A stretch of DNA of 64,000 bases from Zhongshania sp. (GCF_029212375.1 NZ_JARGNU010000001.1:401638-465637), one strand, 5' to 3'. Positions 18,468 through 28,547 are shown, counted from the first letter of the stretch. Made by a program: numbers and translations. The notes: generated by a model from the sequence alone, not told the origin.

Positions 18468-18499
18468 TTAGCCCGCGGTTTATTTTAATTTAAAAAAAA

Positions 18500-18527
18500 G
18501 CCCAGCATTGCTGGGCTTTTTGTTTTT
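18500..18527 (+). terminator. Rho-independent terminator of amt
   Basis: GCCCAGC-ATT-GCTGGGC is followed by TTTTTGTTTTT and preceded by a run of A, so the stem extends and could also work in reverse. Confidence 0.92.
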
Positions 18528-18554
18528 GGCGTATATCTATTTAGGAGTGGCGAT

Positions 18555-18827
18555 ATGGAAGTGCAGACGCCAGTGACGTCCTTTGCACTGTACGGGACTT
18601 CGGCCTGCCATTTGTGCGAGTTGGCTGAAACTGTTTTAAGCGAACTTTTGGCCCAGGGCTACGACTGGCAGATAGAAGTGATTGATATCGCTGACGATGA
18701 CGCCTTACTGGAGCGTTATGCACTGTCTATTCCGGTGTTAACTCGAGCGAGTGGCAACCTTGAATTGCGCTGGCCCTTCGATAGCGAGGCGGTACTGGCA
18801 TTTGCCGGCGAGCGGTCAGCGCGATGA
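18555..18827 (+). CDS. Glutaredoxin-like protein (DUF836)
   Basis: A 90-residue thioredoxin-fold protein with CHLC near residues 16-19 in the context LYGTSACHLC, and the cis-Pro segment IPVLTR, as in the DUF836 glutaredoxin-like family. AGGAG is seven bases before the ATG. The stop overlaps the ATG of the MOSC gene (ATGA), so the pair is translationally coupled. Redox partner unknown. Confidence 0.85.
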   Translation: MEVQTPVTSFALYGTSACHLCELAETVLSELLAQGYDWQIEVIDIADDDALLERYALSIPVLTRASGNLELRWPFDSEAVLAFAGERSAR

Positions 18828-19624
18828 GTATCCAAGTTTCGGGACTTTATTCTTATCCAGTTAAATCTCTGCGCGGCCACGCACAGGAAACCACAAGGGT
18901 GACGAGCTGGGGCCCAGATCGCGACCGGCGCTGGTTGGTGGTGGGCGAAACTGGGCAATTTATCACCCAGCGCCAGGTTCCAAAAATGTCGCGAATTGGC
19001 GCCGAATACAGGGGGGAGGGTATTTATCTTTGGCATCTCGATTATGCCAATGCCGAGATTTACGTACCCGTAGCCAGTGCCCAAACTTCCTGTAAGGTGA
19101 TGGTATGGGCAGATAGCTGCGCCGCCTTAGATGCCGGCGACGAGGCCGCTAGCTGGCTTAGCAGCTTGCTGGGCAAACCGCTGCGGCTTTGTTACATGCC
19201 AGAGCAAACGCATCGGCAGGTGGATATGCAATTTGGCCAGCAGGGCGACAGGGTGAGTTTTGCCGATGGTTTTCCATTTTTGCTTTGCAATACCGCTTCT
19301 TTACAGTTGTTTAGCGCTGGCCTCGGGCGAGAGATGGATATTTTGCGCTTCCGGCCAAATATCGTCATAAGCGGTGCTGAGGCATTTGCGGAAGATAATT
19401 GGCAACGTATTCGCATAGGCGATATTGAGTTTGATCTGGTTAAGCCCTGTGCGCGCTGCGCGATTCCCACCGTTAATTTAGTGGATGCGAGCCGCGAGGC
19501 GGATGTATTTACGATGCTAAGAAAACTACGTCAGCGGGGTGATGAGGTCTATTTTGGTCAAAATATGATCCATCGTGGCCAAGGTAATATTCGCCTTGGC
19601 GACGAGGTGAAAATTGTAAGCTAG
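18824..19624 (+). CDS. MOSC-domain protein, YcbX-like without ferredoxin domain
   Basis: The 266 residues begin with the MOSC N-terminal beta barrel (GLYSYPVKSLRG, DRRWLVV) and continue with the MOSC core (FADGFPFLLCN, RFRPNIVISG, KPCARCAIPTV with the conserved Cys). The family binds molybdenum cofactor and acts in reduction of N-hydroxylated compounds. E. coli YcbX carries an extra C-terminal 2Fe-2S domain of about 90 residues, which is missing here, so electrons must come from a separate protein. The coupled glutaredoxin-like gene is a candidate only by position. Confidence 0.87.
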   Translation: MSIQVSGLYSYPVKSLRGHAQETTRVTSWGPDRDRRWLVVGETGQFITQRQVPKMSRIGAEYRGEGIYLWHLDYANAEIYVPVASAQTSCKVMVWADSCAALDAGDEAASWLSSLLGKPLRLCYMPEQTHRQVDMQFGQQGDRVSFADGFPFLLCNTASLQLFSAGLGREMDILRFRPNIVISGAEAFAEDNWQRIRIGDIEFDLVKPCARCAIPTVNLVDASREADVFTMLRKLRQRGDEVYFGQNMIHRGQGNIRLGDEVKIVS

Positions 19625-19626
19625 CG

Positions 19627-21564
19627 CTAGTCTTTGAGTGCCGTGGCACTGGTTCTGGGGCCGATCTGGCGTTCAGTTTGGGCCAGCAGCGGCCGCTCTA
19701 GCTTTAGTTTTTCGGCGTAAATCACGCTAAAAGCCAGCACATTTTTAATGTATTCTCGGGTTTCGCCATAGGGTAGGTTCTCAATCCAGATGTCGGCTGG
19801 CATGTCTTTGGTTTGGCGCAGTAATACCCGTTCAATTCGACCCGGGCCGGCATTGTAGGCAGCGGTGGCTAGCACTCTGTTGCCGCCGAACTGTTCCAGT
19901 AACTGGCCAAGATAATAGCCACCCATGGCAATGTTTTTTTCGGGGATCAGTAGGTCTTCAGTTTTGGGGCTTGGAATGCCCATTTGTTTGGCGACAAGGC
20001 GAGCGGTGCCCGGCATTAATTGCATCAGCCCGCGCGCGCCAACGGGTGAGTTTGCGGCGGGCGCAAAGGCGCTTTCTTGTCGCGCAATGGCGTATATCCA
20101 TTTCAATTGAATTTTTTCCCGTTTCGCCGTCTTAGTGAAACTGTCTTGGTGGGGAGTGGGGAAGCGCAGCTGCAAATCATCCCACTCGCCGGCGCGTATA
20201 GCGGTCATAATGGATTGGTATTCCCAGCCCCAGTTTAGAGCCAGCTGTGCGGCGGCAACTTGCTCGGCCTTGTTTAGGCTGCGCATAGCGTAAGCCCACT
20301 CAAGGTTGGCGGTTACGGGCTCGCCGATCAGGTATAGCTCGTGGGCGCGGGCAATGGCGCTGTGCTGTTCAATTTCACTAATGAGTGCAGGGTCTAGGGT
20401 GCGAGTGGCGCCCAACTGATAGTCTTCGTTGAGAATATCTGCCGCTAAAAAGCTGTAATAGCCGCGCTCGGAGGCCAAGGATTGCAGTGCTAATTGGGTG
20501 CTGACGGTCAGCTCACCGCGGAGCTCGATATCGGCTCTTGCCGACCAATAGCGCCAGTCGGCTTTCTGCTGCTTGTCGGCAGGGAGATGCTGCACAATAC
20601 GTTGCACCGATGTCCAGTCGCCGTCCTTTAAGGCCAGACGAATTCGCCACTCCGTTAAATAGGGGTCTTCGTAGTCGGGGTCGGTGGCCATAACCCAGTC
20701 GCGAGTGTAATCGGCGTCACTGGCAATAATTTGTCTGGCCATGCTATCGCGCAGGGCATAATTTTGGCTTGGAGTGAACTTCAGGTGGCGATCAAGTTGC
20801 TGCCACAGTGTGTTGGTGCGCTCAAAATCGCTTTTGGCCAGACGCTTTAGGGTGTGAGCGGCTATGTCGCGGCTGTGATCGTTGGGGCTCAGGTTAAGGC
20901 CTCGGCTAAAAAGGAGGTTGGGGCTTTGTAATATTTCAATATAGGCTTCGCTGCCTTTGACCCTGCCAAGTAGGTAGCGGGCCATATCGGTTTGGCCAGC
21001 GTTGAGGGCAAGGCTGGCGCGACGCCAATACTGATGCTCAGTTTGGGCTTGGTTGAGCGTAGCAAACCACTGTTTGATTGGCGCGTCGCATTCTTTGGGG
21101 AGTGAGTAGGGCGTGCTCCACAGCTCCGAAATTGCGGTATTGGCGGCCTTTGTGTCGCCTATTTGGCGCAAGGCGTAAGCGTAATGGCAGCTATTGGTGG
21201 TGGACGAACTCTTGCGATAGTTCTGCACGTATTGTGGCCAATTGCGGTCGCGCAATAATTTATTCATCCATGTGAGACGAATGCGCTGTCCGGTAATGGT
21301 GTCGCCATACTGCTGTAAATACACATCAATGGTTTGCTGTGAAGTTTGATCGATCTGTGCTTTTAGCAATTCCAGCTCAAAATAGGGAAATAACGCGTAG
21401 TTACTTAAGCGAGGCGCTAGCTTTTCGGCATTGGCAATGCGACCGCGGCTGATTTCGGTCAGTGCTTCGCGGTATAATCTGCGGCTGTCCTCCGTCGAAG
21501 GGGCGGCATTGGCAGATATCGTCTGGAGTGACAGTACGATAAGGAGCGTGAAAAAGCGGTTCAT
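19627..21564 (-). CDS. slt: Soluble lytic murein transglycosylase
   Basis: A periplasmic enzyme that cleaves peptidoglycan to 1,6-anhydro-muropeptides. The 645 residues have a signal peptide (cleavage near SANA/AP), a long alpha-superhelical region and a C-terminal lysozyme-like domain. That domain contains ARQESAF (catalytic Glu497), SPVGARGLMQLMPGTA and TAAYNAGPGRI. The length and order are those of Slt70. It is convergent with the MOSC gene with only two bases between the ends, and divergent from uup. Confidence 0.95.
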   Translation of the reverse strand: MNRFFTLLIVLSLQTISANAAPSTEDSRRLYREALTEISRGRIANAEKLAPRLSNYALFPYFELELLKAQIDQTSQQTIDVYLQQYGDTITGQRIRLTWMNKLLRDRNWPQYVQNYRKSSSTTNSCHYAYALRQIGDTKAANTAISELWSTPYSLPKECDAPIKQWFATLNQAQTEHQYWRRASLALNAGQTDMARYLLGRVKGSEAYIEILQSPNLLFSRGLNLSPNDHSRDIAAHTLKRLAKSDFERTNTLWQQLDRHLKFTPSQNYALRDSMARQIIASDADYTRDWVMATDPDYEDPYLTEWRIRLALKDGDWTSVQRIVQHLPADKQQKADWRYWSARADIELRGELTVSTQLALQSLASERGYYSFLAADILNEDYQLGATRTLDPALISEIEQHSAIARAHELYLIGEPVTANLEWAYAMRSLNKAEQVAAAQLALNWGWEYQSIMTAIRAGEWDDLQLRFPTPHQDSFTKTAKREKIQLKWIYAIARQESAFAPAANSPVGARGLMQLMPGTARLVAKQMGIPSPKTEDLLIPEKNIAMGGYYLGQLLEQFGGNRVLATAAYNAGPGRIERVLLRQTKDMPADIWIENLPYGETREYIKNVLAFSVIYAEKLKLERPLLAQTERQIGPRTSATALKD

Positions 21565-21666
21565 ATCCCAGCAGCCTTGATTGATTTCGTGAATTTTCGA
21601 TGAGTTAGCAAAATACTTAGCGGATGCCCAACTGGCATCTGCTGCCCCCTATATTGGATCAAATAT

Positions 21667-23559
21667 ATGCCTTTGTTACGTGCCACACAATTACAGCACA
21701 GTATTGGACAACAGATTGTACTGGATAACGCAGAATTACAACTCGAAGCTGGAGATAGAGTGTGTTTATTGGGCCGCAATGGCTGCGGCAAGTCCACTTT
21801 ACTGCGTATTGTCGAGGGCAGTGCCCCAGTAGATTCTGGTGAGGTTTGGCGCCAGCCAGGCGTTAAAATTGCGCGCATGGAACAGACCTTAGACTTTGCC
21901 TCGCCTGAAGAAACGATATATGACGTGGTAGCCGATGGCTTGGCCGGCCTTGGTAAGGTATTACGTCGTTATCACGAGCTAATCCATGGCGACATGGGCG
22001 ATGCTGAGCTGAAAGAACTTGAGCACTTGCAGCGGGAAATAGAAACTAATGATGGCTGGTTATTTCAACAACGCATCGACAATATCCTGTCGCGCTTAGA
22101 ATTAGATGCCGATGCCACTGTGGTTAGTTTGTCGGGCGGTTGGCGCCGCCGAGTGGCGCTGGCGCGGGCCTTAGTGTGCGACCCCGATATTTTACTGCTC
22201 GACGAGCCCACCAACCATTTGGATCTCGATGGTATTTTGTGGCTGGAACAATGCGTGATGTCTTTTCAGGGCTGCGTGCTATTTGTAACCCACGACCGGG
22301 CTTTAATCGAAAAATTGGCAACCCGCATCGTTGAGTTAGATCGGGGTATTTTGACGAATTACGACACCAATTACAGTCGCTATTTAGAGCTTCGCGAGCA
22401 CGCTTTAGAGATCGAAGCTGAACACAATGCGCTGTTTGACAAGCGTCTCGCCCAAGAGGAAGTGTGGATTCGTCAGGGTATTAAAGCGCGCCGAACCCGC
22501 AACGAAGGTCGGGTTAGGGCGCTTGAACGTATGCGCACCGAACGCTCAGGCCGCCGCGTGCAGTCGGGGTCAGCCAATCTCAGTGTTAATCAGGCTGACA
22601 GAACTGGCAAAGTTGTGGCTGAACTTACGGATGTGTCTTTTCAGGTGCCAGGTAAGGTATTGGTCAATAATTTGTCGTTGCTGGTGTGTCGCGGCGATAA
22701 ACTCGCCCTGATTGGCCCCAACGGCGCGGGTAAAACCACTTTGTTGCGGCTAATTTTGGGTGAGCTTGAAGCGCAATCAGGTACCGTGAAAGCGGGCACC
22801 AATTTGCAAGTAGCTTATTTTGACCAGTTGCGTGACCGCCTTGATGAAAGTCAGCGAGTGGTCGATATTGTTGGTCAAGGCCGCGATGCCGTCACCATTA
22901 ATGGCAAAGACCGCCATATTATGAGCTATCTTGGCGATTTTCTGTTTAGTCCTGAGCGGGCCCGCAGTCACTTTGGCGTGCTGTCTGGTGGTGAGCGCGC
23001 GCGGGTGCAGTTGGCCTGCTTATTCAGTCAACCCGCCAATGTTCTGGTTATGGATGAGCCGACCAATGACTTGGATATGGAAACCTTAGAGCTGTTAGAA
23101 AGCCTGCTAGTTGAATTTAGCGGCACAGTCCTACTGGTGAGTCACGATCGCTCTTTTGTCGACAGCGTGGCCAGCAGCTGCCTGCTTTTTGAGGGGAATG
23201 GCGTAATCAGTGAGCATATTGGTGGCTACAGTGAGGTGTCTGCATATATGGCGCGGCGCGCTGCGCAACAAAAAGCGGCACCAGTCGCAAAGCAGGAGGC
23301 GCCTGCGGCGATTACCGCGCCGGCACCTCCGGCAGCTAAAGCCCGTAAGCTGAGCTATAAAGATCAACGGGAGCTTGATAACTTACCTAAAAAAATCGAG
23401 AACTTAGAGGCAAGTCTTGAGGATTTAGGTAAAAAGACGGGCGATGCTGGATTCTATCAGCAAGACCCAGTGGCCATTGCTGAAGTACTCGATAAACTCG
23501 CGTCCATACAGGCTGAATTAGATGCTTGCATGGAGCGCTGGCTAGAATTAGCTGAATAA
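21667..23559 (+). CDS. uup: ABC-F ATPase Uup
   Basis: A soluble twin-ATPase protein of 630 residues. Site 1: GRNGCGKST (36-44) and LSGGWRRRVALARAL with LLLDEPTNHLD. Site 2: GPNGAGKTT (about 350-358) and LSGGERARVQLA with VMDEPTNDLD. The linker between the domains is followed by a C-terminal coiled coil (about 555-630) typical of Uup, which binds branched DNA or acts on ribosomes. No membrane segments, so not a transporter. A 15-bp inverted repeat overlaps the stop. Confidence 0.94.
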   Translation: MPLLRATQLQHSIGQQIVLDNAELQLEAGDRVCLLGRNGCGKSTLLRIVEGSAPVDSGEVWRQPGVKIARMEQTLDFASPEETIYDVVADGLAGLGKVLRRYHELIHGDMGDAELKELEHLQREIETNDGWLFQQRIDNILSRLELDADATVVSLSGGWRRRVALARALVCDPDILLLDEPTNHLDLDGILWLEQCVMSFQGCVLFVTHDRALIEKLATRIVELDRGILTNYDTNYSRYLELREHALEIEAEHNALFDKRLAQEEVWIRQGIKARRTRNEGRVRALERMRTERSGRRVQSGSANLSVNQADRTGKVVAELTDVSFQVPGKVLVNNLSLLVCRGDKLALIGPNGAGKTTLLRLILGELEAQSGTVKAGTNLQVAYFDQLRDRLDESQRVVDIVGQGRDAVTINGKDRHIMSYLGDFLFSPERARSHFGVLSGGERARVQLACLFSQPANVLVMDEPTNDLDMETLELLESLLVEFSGTVLLVSHDRSFVDSVASSCLLFEGNGVISEHIGGYSEVSAYMARRAAQQKAAPVAKQEAPAAITAPAPPAAKARKLSYKDQRELDNLPKKIENLEASLEDLGKKTGDAGFYQQDPVAIAEVLDKLASIQAELDACMERWLELAE

Positions 23560-23576
23560 AATCAGCTAATTCTAGC
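23541..23576 (+). terminator. Perfect inverted repeat over the uup stop codon, shared terminator
   Basis: GCTAGAATTAGCTGA and its exact complement flank a six-base loop that contains the uup stop. It lies between convergent uup and the UspA gene. No T-run follows at once, only CTTTTT about ten bases on, so its strength as an intrinsic terminator is uncertain. Confidence 0.55.
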
Positions 23577-23579
23577 CGT

Positions 23580-24026
23580 TTAGGGCTTTTTGTGCTGGCC
23601 CACGCGCACCGCTAGCACATCACAGCTGGCGCCGTGTAACACGCCGTTGGCTGTTGAGCCTAGCAGTAGCGCTAGTCCCTTGCGGCCATGGCTGCCAACA
23701 ATGATCAAGTCGGCGCCGAGGCTTTTGCTAAGCTCATGTATTTGCGCGTCGGGACGGCCGGTGAGCAAATGGCATCGCTTAGCGGGGATTGTTAAGCGTT
23801 CGGCATATTTTGCGAGCGCCGTTTCGGCTTGTTTTTGCAGTTGTAACTGCACTTCAGAGAAATCCATAGGAATATCGCCGCCGTAGGCGAGGCTGAGGGG
23901 TTCAACAACGTGCAATAGGTGTAGCTCTGCGCTGTGTTGTGCAGCCATGCCGGCAGCGCGGTCAAGTACGCTGCTGGCCTCATCAGATAGATCTATCGCG
24001 GTCAGGATAAGCCGATAATTTGGCAT
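23580..24026 (-). CDS. Universal stress protein, UspA family
   Basis: The 148 residues start MPNYRLILTAIDLSDEA and end with a nucleotide-binding signature: DLIIVGSHGRKGLALLLGSTANGVLH fits G-2x-G-9x-G-(S/T). I prefer the ATG at 24026 (GGAG six bases upstream) over an in-frame ATG eight codons earlier because UspA proteins start right at this strand. The Gly-rich signature suggests ATP binding. Role: stress resistance, no specific partner visible. Confidence 0.92.
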   Translation of the reverse strand: MPNYRLILTAIDLSDEASSVLDRAAGMAAQHSAELHLLHVVEPLSLAYGGDIPMDFSEVQLQLQKQAETALAKYAERLTIPAKRCHLLTGRPDAQIHELSKSLGADLIIVGSHGRKGLALLLGSTANGVLHGASCDVLAVRVGQHKKP

Positions 24027-24110
24027 TTTACTCTCCATTAGTATTCGCAATTGACGCCGTTATTAAGGTATAAAGCCTGCCAACTGTCCAGTATTTGACA
24101 AAGGAATTCT

Positions 24111-24611
24111 ATGACGTGGCTTATTGGTATTGCCGTAATTGCATTTATGCTGGCACCAATTATGTGGATTTTGCCCTCGCGGCGACAGTCGCAGCAGGCT
24201 GCCGTGCGAGAATCAGCGCGGTCCCTAGGCTTGTCAGTGAAAGTTGTTGCCATGCCGAAAACGCGGCGAGAGCGTATTCGTCGCGAAGATGATGTGTACG
24301 GCGTGTGCTACACCCGTGGCGTACACAATAAAAGAAGCTTGCCGGCATGGAAGTATTGGTTGATCGATATTCCTGAGGGTGAGGGCGATGTGGTGCCCTG
24401 CAGTACTGAAATTGAGGCATTGATCACCGAGTTTCGCGGTTTACTCCCCGCCGACGCGACAATGCTTGAATTTTCGCCTGTTGGCCTTCATGTTTATTGG
24501 CGAGAGCGCCAAGCTGATGAAAAGGTAGTGGCAGAAATTGCTCAGTGCCTCAATGCGATTATTGATAAAGGGGGGCTGGAAGTTGCGTCCAGAGCCGAAA
24601 GTACAGAGTGA
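24111..24611 (+). CDS. Conserved membrane-anchored protein of unknown function
   Basis: The 166 residues consist of one N-terminal membrane helix (about 3-22) followed by a basic stretch (RRQSQQ, TRRERIRRED) and a soluble domain with Trp/Tyr motifs (AWKYWLID, GLHVYWRER). I do not recognise a named family. AAGGA is five bases before the ATG. It overlaps the next gene by 29 bases, suggesting a two-gene unit. Confidence 0.7.
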   Translation: MTWLIGIAVIAFMLAPIMWILPSRRQSQQAAVRESARSLGLSVKVVAMPKTRRERIRREDDVYGVCYTRGVHNKRSLPAWKYWLIDIPEGEGDVVPCSTEIEALITEFRGLLPADATMLEFSPVGLHVYWRERQADEKVVAEIAQCLNAIIDKGGLEVASRAESTE

Positions 24612-24840
24612 AAACTTGCCAGCGGGCCGTTACCGCCACTATAAAGGTGGTGAATATCAAGTATATGACATTGCCACTCACAGCGAGACAGAAGAATTGC
24701 TGGTTGTTTATCGACCCCTTTACGGCGCTGGTGCGCTGTGGGTAAGACCCTTGGCAATGTTTGTTGAACTCATTGAATTTAAAGGGAAAACAATGCCGCG
24801 TTTCAGTCTCATTGAGGCCGATAGCAAGGCCTTGGCTTAG
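24583..24840 (+). CDS. DUF1653 protein
   Basis: A short protein matching DUF1653: GRYRHYKGGEYQVYDIA, ELLVVYRPLYG and LWVRPLAMF. An earlier ATG would place the start 45 bases inside the upstream gene without support. TTG at 24583, with a purine-rich AAGGGGGG eight bases upstream, gives 85 residues, the normal size. Function of the family is unknown. Confidence 0.78.
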   Translation: MRPEPKVQSENLPAGRYRHYKGGEYQVYDIATHSETEELLVVYRPLYGAGALWVRPLAMFVELIEFKGKTMPRFSLIEADSKALA

Positions 24841-24873
24841 CAAGGGGCATAAAAAAAAGCCTAGCATCGCCCC

Positions 24874-24902
24874 TTGACCCTGGGGAAACGAACACTTATA
24901 TA
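24874..24902 (+). promoter_or_regulatory. Sigma-70 promoter of topA
   Basis: TTGACC (24874-24879), a 17-base spacer and TATATA (24897-24902) make a strong promoter about 55 bases before the topA ATG. Its -35 overlaps the right arm of the inverted repeat CAAGGGGC...GCCCCTTG (24841-24876). Confidence 0.72.
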
Positions 24903-24957
24903 TGTCGCCTCTCGCCGTTAAGGCGTCACGTACTTACTAATTTTGCAGAAGGATAAT

Positions 24958-27645
24958 ATGGGCAAATCTTTGGTTATTGTGGAGTCGCCAGCAAAGGCGA
25001 AGACCATTAATAAGTATCTGGGCTCCGACTACATCGTAAAGTCCAGCATTGGTCATATCCGCGATTTGCCAACCAGTGGCAGTGCTAAAAGTAGCACCGT
25101 AGATCCTAAAGAGCGGGCCAAGGCCGCGGCGTTAACGCGGAAAATGGCGCCAGAAGAAAAAGAAATTCATAAAAAGAAAAAGTCGCAGCAGCAGCTTATT
25201 GCGCGGATGGGCATCGACCCCGAAAAAGATTGGGCCGCCCATTATGAAATTTTGCCCGGCAAAGAAAAAGTCGTCAATGAACTGAAGAAACTGGCTGAAA
25301 ATGCCGACACCATCTACCTCGCGACGGATTTGGACCGCGAAGGAGAAGCTATTGCATGGCATTTGCGCGAAGCGATTGGTGGCGATGCCAGCCGCTATAA
25401 ACGAGTGGTATTTAACGAAATTACTAAAAAGGCGATTAAAGCCGCCTTTGAAAAGCCCACCGAGCTGGATATTGATCGGGTTAATGCGCAGCAGGCCAGA
25501 CGTTTCCTCGACCGCGTGGTGGGTTACATGGTATCGCCGCTACTATGGGCAAAAATTGCTCGCGGCCTGTCTGCTGGGCGGGTCCAGTCGGTAGCGGTGC
25601 GTTTAATTGTTGATCGCGAAAAAGAAATTCGGGCGTTTATTCCCGAAGAGTACTGGCAGATTCATACCGACAACAAATCGTCAGCAGGCGCGTTGCGGCT
25701 TGAAGTAAAAAAACAAGCGGGCGCGAATTTCCGTCCCGACAATGAAGCCGACGCCCTAGCGGCAACGGCTGCATTGAATAAAGCGGACTACACGGTTACC
25801 GCACGCGAAGACAAACCAACCAAAAGCCACCCCGGTGCACCCTATATCACGTCAACGCTACAGCAGGCGGCCAGCACCCGTTTAGGCTTTGGCGTTAAGA
25901 AAACCATGATGCTCGCCCAACGTCTTTACGAAGCGGGCTACATTACATACATGCGTACCGACTCCACCAATTTGAGTGCCGACGCGGTTGCCGCTTGTCG
26001 AGATTATATTAGCGCGCAATTTGCCAAATCCTATTTGCCCGAGGCTCCGCGCTCGTATTCAAGCAAAGAGGGCGCCCAAGAGGCCCATGAAGCAATTCGT
26101 CCCTCCGACGTTAATATTGAGCCAACCCAGCTGGCCGGCATGGAGCGCGATGCGGAGCGTTTGTATGTGTTGATCTGGCGTCAGTTTGTGGCTTGCCAGA
26201 TGGCCTCAGCCAGTTTTACCAGTACCTCGGTGGTGGTTGGTGCTGGCGACTTTGAGTTGCGTACCCGTGGTCGGGTAGTGTTGTTTGACGGCTTTATGAA
26301 AGTGCAGCCACCGAATGTGAGCAAAAAGGAAGAAGATCAAGAGTTGCCCGACGTTAAAGTGGGTGATCGTCTTGAACTTGTTAAAGTCGATCCGACGCAG
26401 CACTTTACTAAGCCATCGCCGCGCTATTCAGAAGCGGCCTTGGTTAAAGAATTGGAAAAACGTGGCATTGGCCGGCCATCCACTTACGCAGCGATTATTT
26501 CCACGATTCAAGACCGCGGTTATGTGCGGGTCGACAACCGCCGCTTTTACGCCGAAAAAATGGGCGATATCGTTACCGATCGTCTAGTGGAAAGCTTTAG
26601 TAATCTGCTTGATTACAGTTTTACCGCGCGCATGGAAGAACTGCTAGATGAAGTGGCGGCGGGCGATAAAAATTGGAAAAAATTACTCGACGAGTTTTAT
26701 TCGGAATTTCGCAAAACCCTAGAAGCTGCGGAAGCTGAAGACGAGGGCATGCGTAATAATGTCCCGACGGGGACCGATATTCCCTGTCCGAATTGTGGTC
26801 GTACTATGCAAATTCGCACGGCGAGCACCGGCGTATTTCTCGGTTGTTCAGGCTATGCGCTGCCACCGAAAGAGCGCTGTAAACAAACGATTAATTTGGT
26901 GCCCGCTGAAGATTTTGTCAGCATTGATAGCGACGACGAAGAAGCTGAATCTAAGGTGCTGCGCAGCAAGCACCGCTGTGGTATTTGCAATACCGCAATG
27001 GAAAGCTATGTTATTGATACTTCCAGAAAACTGCATATTTGCGGCAATAACCCCGATTGCAGTGGCCATGAAATAGAGCAGGGTAGCTTTAAAGTAAAAG
27101 GCTATGAAGGCCCGCTGATTGAGTGCGATAAATGCGGCGCAGATATGCAGCTAAAAACCGGCCGTTTCGGCAAATATTTTGGCTGTACCGGTGAAGAGTG
27201 TAAAAACACCCGCAAACTACTGCGCAGTGGTGAGGCAGCGCCACCGAAGATGGATCCGGTGCCAATGCCCGAGCTGCAGTGCGAAAAGGTTGATGACCAC
27301 TATATTTTACGCGATGGCGCGTCCGGCTTGTTTTTAGCGGCGAGTGGTTTTCCGCGCAACCGCGAAACCCGTGCGCCCTTGGTAAAAGAAATACTGCCGC
27401 ATCAAGCTGAAATTGATGAGAAATACACATTCTTGTTTGCTGCACCGGCAAAAGACAAAGAGGGCCGTGATGCAGTTATTCGCTATAGCCGCAAAACCAA
27501 AGAGCAGTATGTGCAAACCGAAGTAGACGGCAAGCCCTCGGGCTGGTCGGCATTTTACGAAAACGGCAAATGGGTAGTGCGCGAGAAAGCGGCAAAAGTC
27601 GCTAAAGCAGCTAAGCCTGCGGCCAAGACTAAGGCGGCGAAGTAA
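24958..27645 (+). CDS. topA: DNA topoisomerase I
   Basis: This type IA enzyme relaxes negative supercoils. It has 895 residues. Toprim domain at the N-terminus ([28 protein letters not shown]), catalytic Tyr331 in [10 protein letters not shown] and C-terminal zinc-ribbon repeats (CPNCGR...GCSGY, CGICNT...CSGHE, CDKCGA...GCTGEEC), then a Lys/Ala-rich tail that binds RNA polymerase or DNA. I start at the ATG at 24958 (AGAAGGA upstream, [14 protein letters not shown]) rather than an in-frame TTG 15 bases before. The gene order after it (DUF6586, small protein, sulA, lexA) is the Pseudomonas order. Confidence 0.97.
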   Translation: MGKSLVIVESPAKAKTINKYLGSDYIVKSSIGHIRDLPTSGSAKSSTVDPKERAKAAALTRKMAPEEKEIHKKKKSQQQLIARMGIDPEKDWAAHYEILPGKEKVVNELKKLAENADTIYLATDLDREGEAIAWHLREAIGGDASRYKRVVFNEITKKAIKAAFEKPTELDIDRVNAQQARRFLDRVVGYMVSPLLWAKIARGLSAGRVQSVAVRLIVDREKEIRAFIPEEYWQIHTDNKSSAGALRLEVKKQAGANFRPDNEADALAATAALNKADYTVTAREDKPTKSHPGAPYITSTLQQAASTRLGFGVKKTMMLAQRLYEAGYITYMRTDSTNLSADAVAACRDYISAQFAKSYLPEAPRSYSSKEGAQEAHEAIRPSDVNIEPTQLAGMERDAERLYVLIWRQFVACQMASASFTSTSVVVGAGDFELRTRGRVVLFDGFMKVQPPNVSKKEEDQELPDVKVGDRLELVKVDPTQHFTKPSPRYSEAALVKELEKRGIGRPSTYAAIISTIQDRGYVRVDNRRFYAEKMGDIVTDRLVESFSNLLDYSFTARMEELLDEVAAGDKNWKKLLDEFYSEFRKTLEAAEAEDEGMRNNVPTGTDIPCPNCGRTMQIRTASTGVFLGCSGYALPPKERCKQTINLVPAEDFVSIDSDDEEAESKVLRSKHRCGICNTAMESYVIDTSRKLHICGNNPDCSGHEIEQGSFKVKGYEGPLIECDKCGADMQLKTGRFGKYFGCTGEECKNTRKLLRSGEAAPPKMDPVPMPELQCEKVDDHYILRDGASGLFLAASGFPRNRETRAPLVKEILPHQAEIDEKYTFLFAAPAKDKEGRDAVIRYSRKTKEQYVQTEVDGKPSGWSAFYENGKWVVREKAAKVAKAAKPAAKTKAAK

Positions 27646-28131
27646 TTGGCTGGGCTAAAAGAAAGTTTCCGTGGCCAGTGTAATCTGCACGTGTATTTTG
27701 CTGAGCAATACCTTGCGCAGCTAGAATCCGCTGATCCAACAGCGTGGGGTGGGCATATACGTCGGGCTACCTCTGATTCACTGGTTTGGCAGCTCCAATT
27801 AGCTTATCAGTGCCATCTTGCCGATCTAATTGATCAGCAGCCTAAGTTCGGCTTGGCGTTGCCGCAGGGGGTGTTTAATGCTCGCTCCTTTGTGGCAGCT
27901 GAGTTACCACCAGAGATTGAGGAACTGGCCGACCGCGAGCTTGAGCCCGGTTGGCTTACGGTGATGCAGAATTATACCTTTGTGCAAACTGCTGTGGCGA
28001 GCCCTGCGCGCCATGGGGTTTTAGCGTGGGATGGTCAGCTGGAGCCGGAAGCGGCGCCTGATTTGGCTGCGTGCTTAACGGAGTTAAAGTCAACGATCGC
28101 CCGTCATCGCGCCACGTTAATGGAATACTAA
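27646..28131 (+). CDS. DUF6586-type conserved protein
   Basis: The 161-residue soluble protein starts with TTG directly after the topA stop; the tail of topA supplies a possible AAGGCGG ribosome site. Features: CNLHVYFAEQYL near the start, LVWQLQLAYQCHLADL, and a helical C-terminus. It matches in position and look the hypothetical next to topA in Pseudomonas (annotated DUF6586, from memory). Function is unknown. Confidence 0.75.
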   Translation: MAGLKESFRGQCNLHVYFAEQYLAQLESADPTAWGGHIRRATSDSLVWQLQLAYQCHLADLIDQQPKFGLALPQGVFNARSFVAAELPPEIEELADRELEPGWLTVMQNYTFVQTAVASPARHGVLAWDGQLEPEAAPDLAACLTELKSTIARHRATLMEY

Positions 28132-28218
28132 GCTCGGCAGTTGGCGTCAGGCTTTATAGATTTGATACAATAGCGCCAACGGCGTCGTGTTGGCGTTAGT
28201 AATATCAAGGAATTTTTT

Positions 28219-28482
28219 GTGCTGTCATATTTAGAATTGGTTGAACTCGCTAACGGTGACGTTGTGCTACAACGCTCGGAAGGTGATGAAAACCCTTTGG
28301 TGACAATTCGTTTTTCCAAAGAAACGCGGGAGCATATCAATGGCTCTTGCTTGGAAATAGCCCGTGCCATGGTTCAGGCCGGAATTGAAGCGGCCGCTAT
28401 TTCTGCCGACAATGACGCCTTTGCCGAAGAGGATGAGTCCGATCTGGACGAGCTCGAGTTGCAGACCAAAATCATCCACTAG
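28219..28482 (+). CDS. Small conserved acidic protein between topA and sulA
   Basis: The 87-residue protein starts with GTG, with AAGGA seven bases upstream, and reads MLSYLELVELANGDVVLQR. The C-terminus is strongly acidic (EEDESDLDELE). It corresponds by position to a hypothetical found in Pseudomonas between topA and sulA. It is probably soluble; I see no catalytic motif. Confidence 0.75.
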   Translation: MLSYLELVELANGDVVLQRSEGDENPLVTIRFSKETREHINGSCLEIARAMVQAGIEAAAISADNDAFAEEDESDLDELELQTKIIH

Positions 28483-28547
28483 CAAATTTTATTTTGATTG
28501 CTCACTTGGCACTGAATTTTCGGTGCATTGGTGTATGAGCGTATCGT

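Noticed and set aside
24841..24876. Inverted repeat as a terminator of the DUF1653 gene
   Set aside because: No T-run follows the right arm and the loop is 20 bases; reported instead as a possible topA control element.
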